Source of the DNA: Megaustenia siamemsis
Lineage: Eukaryota; Mollusca; Gastropoda; Stylommatophora; Ariophantidae
Direction of reading: 5' to 3'
Length of the DNA: 64,000 nucleotides
Assembly (NCBI GenBank): GCA_032433765.1
Contig: JAVIAB010000008.1
Coordinates: forward strand, 44,629,606-44,693,605
The notes under the pieces were generated by a model. It worked only from the letters and a program-made list of their open reading frames with translations. It was not told where the DNA came from and searched no databases. Shown in pieces: positions 11,616-22,689 of this stretch. Numbering within the stretch: the stretch's first letter is position 1; the number at the start of each line of letters is the position of its first letter. A program made the position numbers and the translations under genes.

Positions 11616-13600
11616 GCAACACTCATGTAAAATAAACATGCAATTGGACCGCTTCTTTCCGCCATTTTTAAAATCGGTGTTTGGCTTTGCGTTTCTATTT
11701 CTTTGTTTATTTTATAATAGTATTTGCCAGTCGTGTTGATCTTTGTCTATATTCTTTTATTGTTAAGGCTTTATTTGTGTCGCTGTTTGTCTCGTCACGT
11801 TTTTTAGCTGCTAGATACAATTTCATGTTTACTTTACATGGCCACCGCATCTCTACTCCCGGCTACTCTTAGTATTTAATACTTTTATATATTTTATTTT
11901 TGTGATTGTCTACGTTAGTTCTCAGATTTTTTGTGAGTAACTCACAGTCGGTCAACTACGAACATTCGCTCGGCAGTGAAGCGAACTTGTAAGTGTTCGT
12001 CATAAAAAAAAGTCTGTTGTTCACTTTAACATGTCTGACTAAAATAAATATTCCAACTTTTCATGTAGTTAGCAGTAAGTCAATGCAGTATCTATTTTGA
12101 AAGAGGACAAAATCAGCTTGTATTTCGTTATGTGTGAACAAAGAAGCCGTTGATCGGAATTAAACTCAGCATCTTGTCCTTGGTATTCAATTTCACTAAA
12201 CATATCGTTACAACGGCTTTTTACCACAAATAAAAACGATTGTCAAAAGAAATGTTGCCTATTTCACTTAACAGCGTATAGGTCATATATAGGTTGTTAG
12301 GTCCATGACAAAGCAAGTGTGTCCTGGGTAAGGCAAGCATTCAATAGTCAGCGCCCTTGGTAAGACAAGCATTCAATAGTCAGCGCCCTGGGTAAGACAA
12401 GCATTAAATAGTCAGCGCCCTTGGTAAGACAAGCATTTAATAGTCAGCGCCCTGGGTAAGACAAGCATTAAATAGTCAGCGCCCTAGGTAAGACAAGCAT
12501 TAAATAGTCAGCCCCCCAGGTAAGACAAGCATTAAATAGTCAGCGTCCTGGGTAAGACAAGCATTAAATAGTCAGCCCCCCAGGTAAGACAAGCATTAAA
12601 TAGTCAGCGTCCTGGGTAAGACAAGCATTAAATAGTCAGCCCCCCAGGTAAGACAAGCATTAAATAGTCAGCGTCCTGGGTAAGACAAGCATTAAATAGT
12701 CAGCGTCCTGGGTAAGACAAGCATTAAATAGTCAGCCCCCCAGGTAAGACAAGCATTAAATAGTCAGCCCCCCCAGGTAAGACAAGCATTAAATAGTCAG
12801 CCCCCAGGTAAGACAAGCATTAAATAGTCAGCCCCCAGGTAAGACAAGCATTAAATAGTCAGCGTCCTGGGTAAGACAAGCATTAAATAGTCAGCCCCCC
12901 AGGTAAGACAAGCATTAAATAGTCAGCCCCCCAGGTAAGACAAGCATTAAATAGTCAGCCCCCCAGGTAAGACAAGCATTAAATAGTCAGCCCCCCAGGT
13001 AAGACAAGCATTAAATAGTCAGCGCCCTGGGTAAGACAAGCATTAAATAGTCAGCCCCCCAGGTAAGACAAGCATTAAATAGTCAGCCCCCCAGGTAAGA
13101 CAAGCATTAAATAGTCAGCGTCCTGGGTAAGACAAGCATTAAATAGTCAGCCCCCAGGTAAGACAAGCATTAAATAGTCAGCGTCCTGGGTAAGACAAAC
13201 ATTAAATAGTCAGAGTCCTGGGTAAGGCAAGCATTAAATAGTCAGCGCCCCAGGTAAGACAAGCATTAAATAGTCAACGTCCTGGGTAAGACAAGCATTA
13301 AATAGTCAGCGCCCTGAGTAATGCAAACATTAAATAGTCAGCGCCCTGAGTAAGGCAAGCGTTACATAGTCAGCGCCCTGGGTAAGGCAAGCATTACATA
13401 GTCAGCGCCCTGCGAAAGGCAAGCATTACATAGTCAGCGCCCTGGGAAAGGCAAGCATTACATAGTCAGCGCCCTGGGTAAGGCAAACTTTAAATAGTCA
13501 GCGCCCTGAATAAGGCAAGCATTACATAGTCAGCGCCCTTTTTAAGGCAGGCATTACATAGTCAGCGACCAGGAAAAGGCAAGCATTACATAGTCATCGC
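11616..13600. repeat. 1.94-kb tandem duplication, copy 2
   Basis: Second copy of the block at 9672. It lacks about 50 bp at its junction with the minisatellite: copy 1 reads GTGTGTAGGTTGTTAGTTGC there, while copy 2 goes straight from AAGTGTG to TCCTGGGTAAGG. Otherwise the unique part is almost identical. Such high identity means a recent duplication or an assembly artefact. Confidence 0.9.
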
Positions 13601-13745
13601 CCTGGGTAAGGCAAGCATTATATAGTCAGCGCCCTGGGTAAGGCAAACATTATATAGTCAGCGCCCTGACTAAGACAAGCATTACATAGTCAGCGCCCTG
13701 GGTAAAGCAAGCATTATGTAGTCTGCGCCCTGGGAAAGGCAGGCT
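12315..13745. repeat. 32-bp minisatellite, array 2
   Basis: Same unit and the same order of variants as array 1 with some unit-number changes, then a few further units (TATATAGTCAGCGCCC) that are not in copy 1. About 45 units. Confidence 0.95.
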
Positions 13746-13789
13746 CTAGCGAATAAATTCTGTGGAAGTGGTATGTTTACAACACTCAG

Positions 13790-14015
13790 AAAAATATCAG
13801 AAATAATTAATAACAGAAAAAACTAAGAACAATAGATGGTTCGAAAGGGATCGAACCTGTACTCCTCGGCACAGCGCCTCGCCACGCGAAACAAACGTTA
13901 GAGCACACGCCAATTCAGTTACCTAAAAATGTAGCTATAATTGTGATGTCTTTCACGCACGTGTAATCATAACTATAGCATGGCGTTGCGGACATAACTA
14001 GGGAATAAATTGTAT
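13790..14015 (-). repeat. tRNA-derived SINE (family B)
   Basis: The minus strand carries a pol III B-box-like GGTTCGATCCC and a region matching the SINE pair at 41,900-42,375: the ends around GACTATAGCAT and CGCGCAGG, and the AAAAACAAAGAAC side. It interrupts two minisatellite arrays of the same 32-bp superfamily. Confidence 0.6.
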
Positions 14016-14049
14016 TTCTGTATTTTCCGCTTTAGAGATTGTATTGTAA

Positions 14050-15655
14050 AAGAGATTATCTAGCATTAGATTGTCAGCGCTCTAAGTAAGGCAAGTATTA
14101 GATTATCAGCGCTCTAGGTAAGGCAAGTATTAGATTATCAGCGCTCTAGGTAAGGCAAGTATTAGATTATCAGCGCTCTAAGTAAGGCAAGTATTAGATT
14201 ATCAGCGCTCTAGGTAAGGCAAGTATTAGATTATCAGCGCTCTAAGTAAGGCAAGTATTAGATTATCAGCGCTCTAGGTAAGGCAAGTATTAGATTATCA
14301 GCGCTCTAGGTAAGGCAAGTATTAGATTATCAGCGCTCTAAGTAAGGCAAGTATTAGATTATCGGCGCTCTAGGTAAGGCAAGTATTAGATTATCAGCGC
14401 TCTAGGTAAGGCAAGTATTAGATTATCAGCGCTCTAAGTAAGGCAAGTATTAGATTATCGGCGCTCTAGGTAAGGCAAGTATTAGATTATCAGCGCTCTA
14501 AGTAAGGCAAGTATTAGATTATCGGCGCTCTAGGTAAGGCAAGTATTAGATTATTAGAGCTCTAGATAAGACAAGTATTAGATTATTAGAGCTCTAGATA
14601 AGGCAAGTATTAGATTATCGAAGATCTAGGTAAGGGAAGTATTAGACTATCAGCGCTCTAGGTAAGGCAAGTATTAAATTATCGACGCTCTAGGTAAGGC
14701 AAGTATTAGATTGTCAGCGCTCTGGATAAGGCAAGTATTAGATTGTCAGCGCCCTAGGTAAGGTAAGTATTAAATTATCGACGCTCTAGGTAAGGCTAGT
14801 ATTAGATTATCAGCGCTCTGAATAAGGCAAGTATTAGATTATCAGCGCTCTAGGTAAGGCAAGTATTAGATTATCAGCACTCTGGATAAGGCAATTATTA
14901 GATTATCAGCACTCTGGATAAGGCAAGTATTAGAATATCGGCGCTCTAGGTAAGGCAAGTATTAAATTATCGGCGCTCTAGGTAAGGCAAGTATTATATT
15001 ATCAGCACTCTGGATAAGGGAAGTATTAGAATATCGGCGCTCTAGGTAAGGCAAGTATTAGATTATCGGCGCTCTAGGTAAGGCAAGTATTAGATTGTCA
15101 GCGCTCTAGGTAAGGCAAGTATTAGAATATCGGCGCTCTAGGTAAGGCAAGTATTAGATTATCGGCGCTCTAGGTAAGGCAAGTATTAGATTGTCAACGC
15201 TCTAAGTAAGGCAAGTATTAGAATATCAGCGCTCTGGATAAGGGAAGTATTAGAATATCGGCGCTCTAGGTAAGGCAAGTATTAGATTATCGGCGCTCTA
15301 GGTAAGGCAAGTATTAAATTATCGGCGCTCTAGGTAAGGCAAGTATTATATTATCAGCACTCTGGATAAGGGAAGTATTAGAATATCGGCGCTCTAGGTA
15401 AGGAAAGTATTAGATTATCGGCGCTCTAGGTAAGGCAAGTATTAGATTGTCAGCGCTCTAGGTAAGGCAAGTATTAGAATATCGGCGCTCTAGGTAAGGC
15501 AAGTATTAGATTATCGGCGCTCTAGGTAAGGCAAGTATTAGATTGTCAACGCTCTAAGTAAGGCAAGTATTAGAATATCAGCGCTCTGGATAATGGAAGC
15601 ACTAGATTGTCAGCGCCGAGAGTAAGGCATGTATTATCAGCGCCGAGGGTCAAGC
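14050..15655. repeat. 32-bp minisatellite, array 3 (divergent family)
   Basis: Unit GGTAAGGCAAGTATTAGATT plus ATCAGCGCTCTA (32 bp), about 50 copies. It has the same length and the same frame of conserved words (GTAAGxCAAG, ATTAxAT, TCAGCGC) as arrays 1 and 2, so all three descend from one unit. Higher-order blocks (ATCGGCGCTCTA with GAATATCGGC) repeat near 15,020 and 15,370. Confidence 0.95.
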
Positions 15656-15690
15656 TATTATGAAGATTTCCATAAATCACGTGAAAGCTA

Positions 15691-17804
15691 TAGCTCGTTT
15701 CTAATCATGTGCCCAACTTCAAAACGCTATTACTCAGTAACCATTTGTTTAAAACTGTTGACATTTTCCAAATGTTATTAGAATGCAAAAGACCCTTTAA
15801 ATGTATATTTAACAAATATCTTGCAGCTGCAGTTTTCTTAAAGCGGCGAATTTCTTTGATGTTTGTCAAAATTGTAAATTGTGAACCCCTAAAGAATAGA
15901 AATTACCGTAGTTGCTGGTCTATGATTAATTTTCACTAGGTAAAGGCGTGGCCGTAATGGGGAAATAACTGAATAAGGAAAACACCAGGAGAGTTATTGT
16001 CTTCTCAGTTCGAGGACGGACGATAATATCAAGGTATACCTGTATGTCCAATTTTCATAGTTGTGTGGTCCTGAAAAGGACCGTTTGTTGAACTAATTTA
16101 AGGTAATATAGGGGCCAGCATTGTGGGGGCTATATACTTTCATTCTGAATCAGACGAGTCTAAAAGATTAATAACTGTTTGGGTTGAACATTCCACAAAC
16201 CATCATTTTTCCAATATTCCTCTTCCTGTTTTAAGACGTGGTCTTCACATTTAGCCCAATAATCTTTGTCTATATATGTAATAAAGCGAGATTACCAAGA
16301 GTCTTTACATCGCATATTTTGAATGTTGTATTTTCATCTGCCACTTGTCCTTTTAATTTTGCCCAGATTAGTTCTATTGGATTTAAATGAGCATGGTAAG
16401 GTGGCAGCCTCAAACTTATATGACCGTGCTCTTGGATAATCTTATCTATTTGAAAAATCTTTGTCCTTTGTTTTTGCTTTACTAGAGATAGTAATTCAGG
16501 TTTTAAGTACATGTTATTAAATTGTATGTGCTCCTTTGTGAGCCATATTTTAATAGCATCTTTTGTACTGGATGATGTCGGGACTTTATCTTCAAGTGCA
16601 ACAATGTTGTGGTACGCTGCATTGTCCATTATTAGGCAAGATGGTCGATCTAGTGATGGGAGAACAGAATTTTCAATCCAATGTCTAAATATGTGACCAT
16701 TCATCTCAGAGTGATAATCCCGATTGTCTATGGATTTTGAAAGAAAAATGAGCTCTGCATTCTGTATTAGTCCATGTTGTCGACTACCTGCATGCGCAAT
16801 TATCAAGCGCTGTCCTTTGCTGCTAGGTATTAATCTCTTAATCTTTCCATCTGATGACTGCCATTCCCTTTGGTTAGTGTGGTGAGCATTGATCCATGTT
16901 TCATCCAAGTACACAATATCATAACCTTGCTTGCGCACCTCTTTTACTTCACGTAAGTACTTGCTTCTCATGACTACTATATGTGGCTTCTCACAGATGA
17001 TGTTTCGTCCATTGGAATACTTTCTGAATGTAAAGCCTGCAGCTCTCACATTCCTCCATAATGTAGACTTTGATATTTCAATACTGTTGTTCTTTTTCAG
17101 CGATACTTTTAAGTTTCTTATTGTAACAGTTTCATTCATACCCAACATTTTGTGAATTTCACTTCTAATAAGTTCACTGTCGAAATTATCCAACATTTTT
17201 GCTCTTCCTTGTGATTTTATATATTTTGAACATTGACGGTCACGTGCTTGAATCCAGCGATTAAATGACCGTTTAGATAAATCCAAAATGTGTCTTCTCC
17301 TATTCTCAGGGTTTTCTAAAGAGTGAAATAATCTTCCTCGTTTAGCCTCTTTGCAAAAATAGTCATACATTTTTATTGCGATGTTTTGTAAACTGCAGAA
17401 TTTCATTTGAAGACTCATGATAAATTTTATCGTTCCACGTCTGCGCCGCTGAATGAACGGAAATGGAACACACAATGTCTCGTGTTTTTTGCAAGTGTTT
17501 AATTGTGTCAGAAAACCCACGTTGAAAGCGTGCAAACACGTCAATTTGACCGTGTATGGATTTTTACTCGCTATTTTTAACTTAAAATACTTTAAACATT
17601 AAGTTTTGACTACATCAATCGGTCGTTATAAATTTATATATATCAAATAAGCAACAATAATAACCAAATGTTTTTTTTTAATGAAATTAATTCTCTGTTG
17701 GGTTCTAATCATTATAACTTTACATGCCAATTTTGAACAACTTACAAAAAGCGATTAAAAAGATATCGATTTTAAAAGTTGGGCACGAGTTATGGAACGG
17801 ACTA
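15691..17804 (-). mobile_element. DDE_3-type DNA transposon, copy 1 (wide D-E spacing)
   Basis: A 2114-bp element bounded by inverted ends TAGCTCGTTTCTAATCATGT / TAGTCCGTTCCATAACTCGT, each followed by GCCCAACTT, and flanked by TA on both sides. The outer flanks are decayed 32-bp minisatellite sequence (TCAGCGCC to the left, CACCCAGGGTAAAG to the right), so it landed at the edge of array 3. It carries one transposase gene on the minus strand. It is about 97% identical by eye to the copy at 32,703-35,034, which gives independent support for both ends. Confidence 0.85.
16270..17406 (-). pseudogene. DDE_3 transposase, frameshifted copy
   Basis: A transposase for cut-and-paste movement of the surrounding element. 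The start at 17406 is the ATG conserved in both copies (MKFCSLQ). Visible features in order are a basic helical N-terminal region, then YLDETW (first Asp), LIMDNAAYH (second Asp) and LNPIELIW (Glu). These are typical of the DDE_3 endonuclease fold of the Tc1/mariner/IS630 group. A 2-bp insertion relative to copy 2 (TTACATATATAG instead of TTAAATATAGAC) puts a stop after LALLHI. It removes about 43 C-terminal residues, so this copy is probably inactive. Expression signals cannot be judged from the sequence. Confidence 0.85.
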
Positions 17805-17809
17805 TAGTA

Positions 17810-17945
17810 TAAAAGTTTCCATCACCCAGGGTAAAGTTAGTGTGAAGGTTTCTAGCGCCCAGGGTAAAGCTAATATGAAGGTTTTCAATACCCAGCTTAA
17901 AGCATGTATGGAAGTTGCCAGCGCTCCGGGCAAGGCAAGTAATTT
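17810..17945. repeat. Decayed 32-bp minisatellite units
   Basis: Four or so degenerate units (CGCCCAGGGTAAAGCTAATATGAAGG type) immediately right of the transposon. They are the continuation of array 3 across the insertion. Confidence 0.6.
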
Positions 17946-18028
17946 TTTCGCCCTAACTTGCCATTTATTTCTTATCAACAGATTATTTTTAATATTGCAT
18001 AATTTGTTTGTGCCTCTAAGAATTTTTG

Positions 18029-18207
18029 GAGCCGCGATAGCTCAGTGGTTAGTGAACTGAACTACAAAGGACAAGAGGTAGGGTTCGATCCCAACCGACG
18101 GCCTCCGGGTTAACCCAGCCTTTAATGGGTACTGGATTTTTTTCTGGGAAAGTAAAGCTGCACGGGCGTAATACCGACCACATTACCCCAAAATTCATGT
18201 GCCGAAG
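18029..18207 (+). repeat. tRNA-derived SINE (family A), 5' part, split by a LINE
   Basis: Starts GAGCCGCGATAGCTCAGTGG with a pol III A box (TAGCTCAGTGG) and a B box (GGTTCGATCC). The SINE body follows, including the conserved CGGGCGTAATACCGACCACA. It is interrupted at TCATGTGCCGAAG; the remainder resumes at 21,826. Other copies of the family are at 25,979, 36,811, 42,643 and 48,327. Confidence 0.85.
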
Positions 18208-18473
18208 ACGTGAGTGCACGTGAGTCTAGACCATCCACAACATCGACTTTCAGCGACAAAATCATGTATGAGACTATGACGACGGTAAGTATTCAGATGC
18301 ATCCCAAACGACAACATCGAAGAAGAATAACACGACAAGGTAAAAGAGGTGTCGTTAAAATGTCGAAGTGTGAGAGTCTAGGCCTAAAGTATGTGCGTGC
18401 TACTTATTGGAATTGTGGGTCCATACATTAACGACGGCCTATTCTTGATAAGCTACTGTGCGGTGCTGATATA

Positions 18474-19460
18474 ATGGTTTTGCAAGAAACTCTTCTTGGT
18501 GACAGGACAGTAAGTACTCCTGAATTTCATTGTTTCTACAATAGGCGACACCTTGGGCAGGCCATCCTTGTGCGCAACAATATGGTGGCAGCTGAGATTG
18601 ATATGTCTGCGTGGGACAGTGCAGAATTGCAGGTACATGCGGTTAGGGTGCAGACCCCAGTTTATTTCGTAATTATACATGGGTATGCCTGTAATGGGAA
18701 GGTGGACATACAACAATGGCAGAATCTCTTTGAGTTCGATGAAGAGAACGTCATTTTCTGCGGAGTCTTTAATGCTAGAGGCAACCAGTGGGGTAACGTC
18801 ATAACCAACAAGCAGGGAGAAGACCTAGAGAACGGACTAGTGTCAGTCGATTTAGTGTGCTTGAATGATGGAAGGGCAACAAGAATGGCTACTCGAACAG
18901 GGGACTCTGATAGTGTCATATACATGGCACTGGTGTCTTCCACCTTCGCACCCGTTTGCAGGTGGAGTGCACTGGTGTTCCACGAAAGTGATCACTATCC
19001 ATGTGTCCTCCTAATTGAGAAAAGCAGAAATAGAAGCCATAAAAGAAAGCTCCACACATTCCACTACGAGAAAACAGACCAGGACGTCATTAGCAAAATC
19101 AGACATAGGAAACAGAGCACCCCTTGTAGGAGGCAGGAGAGATGGACGCAGCCACCCTGGTGGAACGTAGAAGTCGAGGATGCTTGGCGGTACAAGAGAC
19201 AAACGGCCAAGACATGGCAGAAAGCCATAAAGAATAGAAGAGCACAACCTGAGCTCTTGAAGCGTCTGAAAGAAGAGGTCGGCCAAAAAATGAAGCACCT
19301 AAAACTATGTGCTAAGCATGCTAAGGATGCCAAATTGGATGACTTCTGTATAAAAGTGTGCTCAGAAAAATCGCTAGCCACATTCTGGCGCCTTCATCAG
19401 AGCATGAATGGCACAACACGACACAGAGGCATACCAGTGCACAGGCCGGATATGGCATAA
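18474..19460 (+). pseudogene. LINE AP endonuclease region
   Basis: The first open segment of the LINE polyprotein, which would nick target DNA. Upstream in the same frame, after one stop, is WNCGSI, a family hallmark near the endonuclease start. The open part begins with MVLQET, where LQET carries the catalytic Glu. It continues with GVFNARGNQWG, the usual GDFNAHxxxWG with the Asp replaced by Val, and ends with SDHYP. The Asp-to-Val change and the internal stop mean the domain is dead. After it comes a 200-residue basic linker towards the reverse transcriptase. Confidence 0.8.
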
Positions 19461-20834
19461 ATCTGATGAGAGCAAAGGGAATGCCCTGCTTGCTCTTTAC
19501 ATTGGGCAGACGAACCAAAGAAATGAGGCTGTAAGGATGAGGATACGGGGATCGCTGTCAAAATTGTGTAAGGATGTAGGGCTGGAAGAAGATCTCACAA
19601 TCACAACCGATACCATTCGGACAACACTTAAAAGGTCACACAACACTGCTCCTGGTCCAGATGGTGTTCGGTACGATGATATAGGCGATTTAGCTGACGA
19701 CGACTTGACAATACTGGCCAATGAGTTTAATGCCAGTATTCGGAGTGGCCAGATTATGGAGGAGAGGCTACACAGCTACTTACTACCGCTACCGAAGCCA
19801 AACAAGGACCATTCTCAGATCAGTGCCTACAGAATAATCACAACGCAGAACACTGCGGGCAAGCTGCTGGAGAAAATAGTTGCCCGTATCCTCACCTGTT
19901 ACCTTGAACTGAAAAACGCATTCCCACACACGCTCGGTGGTTATAGATTTAACAAATAAACATGACTCAATGTCTTTGCCTATGACGTCTTCGAAGGCTT
20001 CCACAGACGAGAGGAGACATGTGCTGCTGCTATAGATCTGGAGGATGCATACAACAGGGTACCATTTGAAAACCTCATGCATATGCTCCTCAAGATTAGA
20101 TGCATCGCCGCGGCACTGTTTCAGAGGAAGGTGATACTCCGATGTGGAAGTTGGTCTTCCGAGCCAACATCCATTTGTCCAGGGCTGCCACAAGGCTCAC
20201 CATTGTCACCAGTTCTATTTAACGTGTACACAATAACGATCACGGAACAACAGCTGGATGGGAGGGGAAGAACTATGACTTTTGCTGATGATATTCTGGT
20301 ATATCGACAGGGAAGAGACAGACGGGGAATCTCCTCCACAATGCAAGACGAACTCGATCGCATTTCTTCCTGGTTCCTGGGGTTTCAGGTGCCTTTGTTA
20401 ATCCTAATAAAGCATCAATTTCATGGTTCTTCCTTAACAATCATATCGTTAATACGACCACACCGGTAGTACGAATGGGAGCTGATGAGGTGACCAGGGA
20501 CAAGTTGATGACATACCTCGGAGTTAAGTTTGATCGCAGCCTGTGTTTTCGGGACCACGTCAGCCATATAATAACAACATCCCACAAAGGATTAGCCGCC
20601 TTGAAGGTCATGGCAGCTTCCAACATCGAGCAGAGGCTACTTACTCTTCTGTTCCAGGGATTAGTCCTCGCATCAATCGAGTATGCCCTGGCAATTCTTA
20701 CTGCCAGTACCACTCAAATTGATAGGCTGGAGAAAATACAAAATGAAGCCATGCGCATTATCTTGGGATGTACAAGGGACACTTCCTGTGAAGCAATGAG
20801 GTATCTTCTTGACTTTCCAACCATGGATGACTGA
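19408..20834 (+). pseudogene. LINE reverse transcriptase region, frameshifted
   Basis: Reverse transcriptase pieces in order: NTAPGPDGVRYDDI, LLPLPKPNKD, a decayed YRIIT (normally YRPI), TAGKLLEKIVARIL, then two stops near 19,957. AIDLEDAYNRVPFENL follows, then GLPQGSPLSPVLFNVYT and TFADDILVY (catalytic ADD). After a frame change comes YLGVKFDRSL and the thumb region (QGLVLASIEYALA). Motif order is complete, but the reading frame changes at least twice. The same thumb segment marks the 5' boundary of the truncated relative at 50,065. Confidence 0.85.
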
Positions 20835-20851
20835 ATCAAGATTTAGAGAGC

Positions 20852-21824
20852 ATGAGCATACCTGAAGATAAGTACAGATACAGAGCATCCATTGCACCAC
20901 TTGCTCAACAAGAAAAAGGGAAATATGCCAGGCTAAAAAGAGGCAAATCATGTGTGGGCCAAGCAGAAGATGTTATCAAACAGGTCTGTGGGCTTACCAA
21001 TATCAGCGTTGGTGAGGAGTGGATATCGGTGCCTACGTCATTCAAGGGGACTTTCTCATGTATTGTCACACTCGACAGGAAAAGTAAGGAACAGAACCCG
21101 GTCGTGGTTAATGCTGAGGTCAACGGTCTCATCTGCGATAACACCGATAAGAAAGATGCAGTCATTTATACAGACGGATCTGTAAGACGACACCAAAGAA
21201 GTGAATGGGCATTTATAGCACGCTCGAAAGGCAGAATAGTCAAAGAAGACAGTGGTGCATACGTCATGACCACGAGTTGCATGACAATCAAGGTGATGGC
21301 AATGACCAAGGCATTCAAATGGTTAGAATCACAAGACTACACCCACGCATGTATACTGAGTGATTCGATGAGCATGATAAAAAAAAGTGGAGGCAGACTC
21401 TGTACGCATGCAATGGGTAGAGTCATTGCAGAAGTCCAAAATACGTAAGGTCACCTTTTTCTATGTCCCTGGGCATACGGGAATACGGGGAAATGAAAGA
21501 ACGGACAGGTTGGCTAGCTGCGCTGTCGTTGAGGACGGGCAACCAATGGATCGGGCGGACATCATCAATGCCCTCTGAGATGTGGAAAGAGCACAGGACT
21601 TCGACAAACACAGATCCACGTCACTTCTTCGGATGATGGAAATGGGAGTTAAGATGGGCACAGCCCGAAATGAGAAACTTAGTGGCCGAGTAAGAAGACT
21701 TATCAACCAACGTAGAACTGGAGTCGTCAGTCGCTGGACACTGCGGGAATTGCTGAGGAGGGTGTCTGAGCACCTATGGACATGTTCGGAGTGCAACGAT
21801 GATGACCCTCAAATAACTCAATAA
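20852..21824 (+). pseudogene. LINE RNase H domain and C-terminal tail
   Basis: RNase H motifs: VIYTDGS (Asp), TIKVMAM where active relatives have TIEVMA (the catalytic Glu is replaced by Lys), ILSDS (Asp), and, after a frameshift near 21,430, FFYVPGHTGIRGNERTD (His and Asp). The tail ends in a cysteine pair, CSECNDDDPQITQ, close to the 3' terminus. Loss of the Glu and the frameshift make it inactive. The same tail is found on the minus strand at 29,414-29,845 and more decayed at 50,870-51,150. Confidence 0.8.
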
Positions 21825-21825
21825 C

Positions 21826-21920
21826 TCATGTGCCGAAGGTCTGTAAAATTTATGGTCACTAACATCATATTCCCTATACGCCATTTGGCGTGACGGGGGT
21901 ACTTAATTTTAATTTTTTTC
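21826..21920 (+). repeat. SINE family A, 3' part
   Basis: It resumes at TCATGTGCCGAAG and continues GGTCTGTAAAATTTATGG, then TATACGCCATTTGGCGTGAC and GGGGGTACTT with a T-rich end. Together with 18,029-18,207 it rebuilds one complete SINE copy. Confidence 0.85.
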
Positions 21921-22390
21921 TAAGAATGTTGTTCCTTAAACAACCGCCCAGGCCCCCCCACAAAAAGTCAAAAACATTTCCTTGAGCTGCGCCACTGCTG
22001 AACTGGGCTAGTTTTAAATTACTCACCCTCCAGTTACGAAACGTGCATCCATGAAACAAATCTGATTACACTAGAAGCCCATGTATGTGTGTGCTGTGTA
22101 TTTAAACTAGGTCACGACTCCTACATGTAAAACACGTTTTGTTTTGTAGCGTGTTCCAGTATGTGCAGGAACCTACTTCCCTGATGCTGCAGAAAGAAAC
22201 ACAACGCAATTCATTTTGTTACTGACAAAACAAGATACACGCTAAAGGTTGCCAGCATTTTAAATATTTGTTTACTTTACATTACTGTTTTGCTTTATTT
22301 GCTTTGTTTGCAAGCCAATTCTGATTTTTTTTTTTTTATTGTCTAGTGTTTGAGTAGTACATTTGAAAAAAAAAAACATAACATTGTGTA
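21921..22390. other. No gene recognised
   Basis: AT-rich non-coding sequence with T and A homopolymer runs near 22,325 and 22,365. I see no ORF of note. Confidence 0.4.
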
Positions 22391-22391
22391 T

Positions 22392-22660
22392 CATCATCAT
22401 TGAGTGCCGTGTCCGGATCGAAGGTTGGCTACCATGGAGCGCCATTCGGCTTGTCTCTTGCTTTGATGGGTCAGGTTGTAATTTGTATCATCATCATCAT
22501 CATTGAGTACCGTCTCCAGATCGAAGGTTGGCTACCATGGAGCGCCATTCGGCTTGTCTCTTGCTTTGATAGTGTGGGTTGAAAATTTTATTATCATCAT
22601 CATCATCATCATCATCATTGAGTGTCGTCTCCGCATCGAAAGTTGGCTATCATATTTCAT
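22392..22660 (-). repeat. Three tandem LINE 3' ends with (GAT)n tails
   Basis: Three head-to-tail copies of a segment of about 103 bp: (ATC)n, then TTGAGTGCCGTGTCCGGATC, GAAGGTTGGCTACCATGG, GCGCCATTCGGCTTGTCTCT. The ATC tail grows from 3 to about 8 units from left to right. The same segment is the 3' end of the LINE at 51,310-52,015. Orientation is minus, so the tail is the 3' end. Confidence 0.75.
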
Positions 22661-22689
22661 GGTTCCGTTTGATATTGTATTTAGCAGCT

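Larger units (their letters stand above)
18208..21825 (+). mobile_element. I-like LINE with endonuclease, reverse transcriptase and RNase H (decayed)
   Basis: This 3.6-kb insertion is flanked by a perfect 13-bp duplication, TCATGTGCCGAAG (18,195-18,207 and 21,826-21,838). It carries the 3' two thirds of a non-LTR retrotransposon in sense orientation: APE-type endonuclease, reverse transcriptase, RNase H, then a basic C-terminal tail ending DDDPQITQ. No ORF1/gag is present, so it is probably 5'-truncated. The 3' end lacks poly(A) and finishes in ATAACTCAATAACTC, a short repeat that is longer at the related copy ending near 51,290. The domain order with RNase H fits the I clade (for example Nimbus-type elements of snails). 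The exact clade is inference. Confidence 0.85.

Noticed and set aside
10370..15655. 32-bp repeats considered as a CRISPR-like array
   Set aside because: The units are contiguous with no unique spacers, and the surroundings are eukaryotic retroelements.
15709..15939. A 76-codon ORF in the non-coding end of both copies of the DDE transposon (also minus strand at 34,786-35,016), considered as an accessory gene
   Set aside because: It starts at GTG, not ATG. The differences between the two copies that I can see are mostly amino-acid-changing, so there is no sign of purifying selection.
18029..18100. A tRNA gene
   Set aside because: The A and B boxes belong to a SINE head that recurs at five places with the same downstream body; the cloverleaf is poor.
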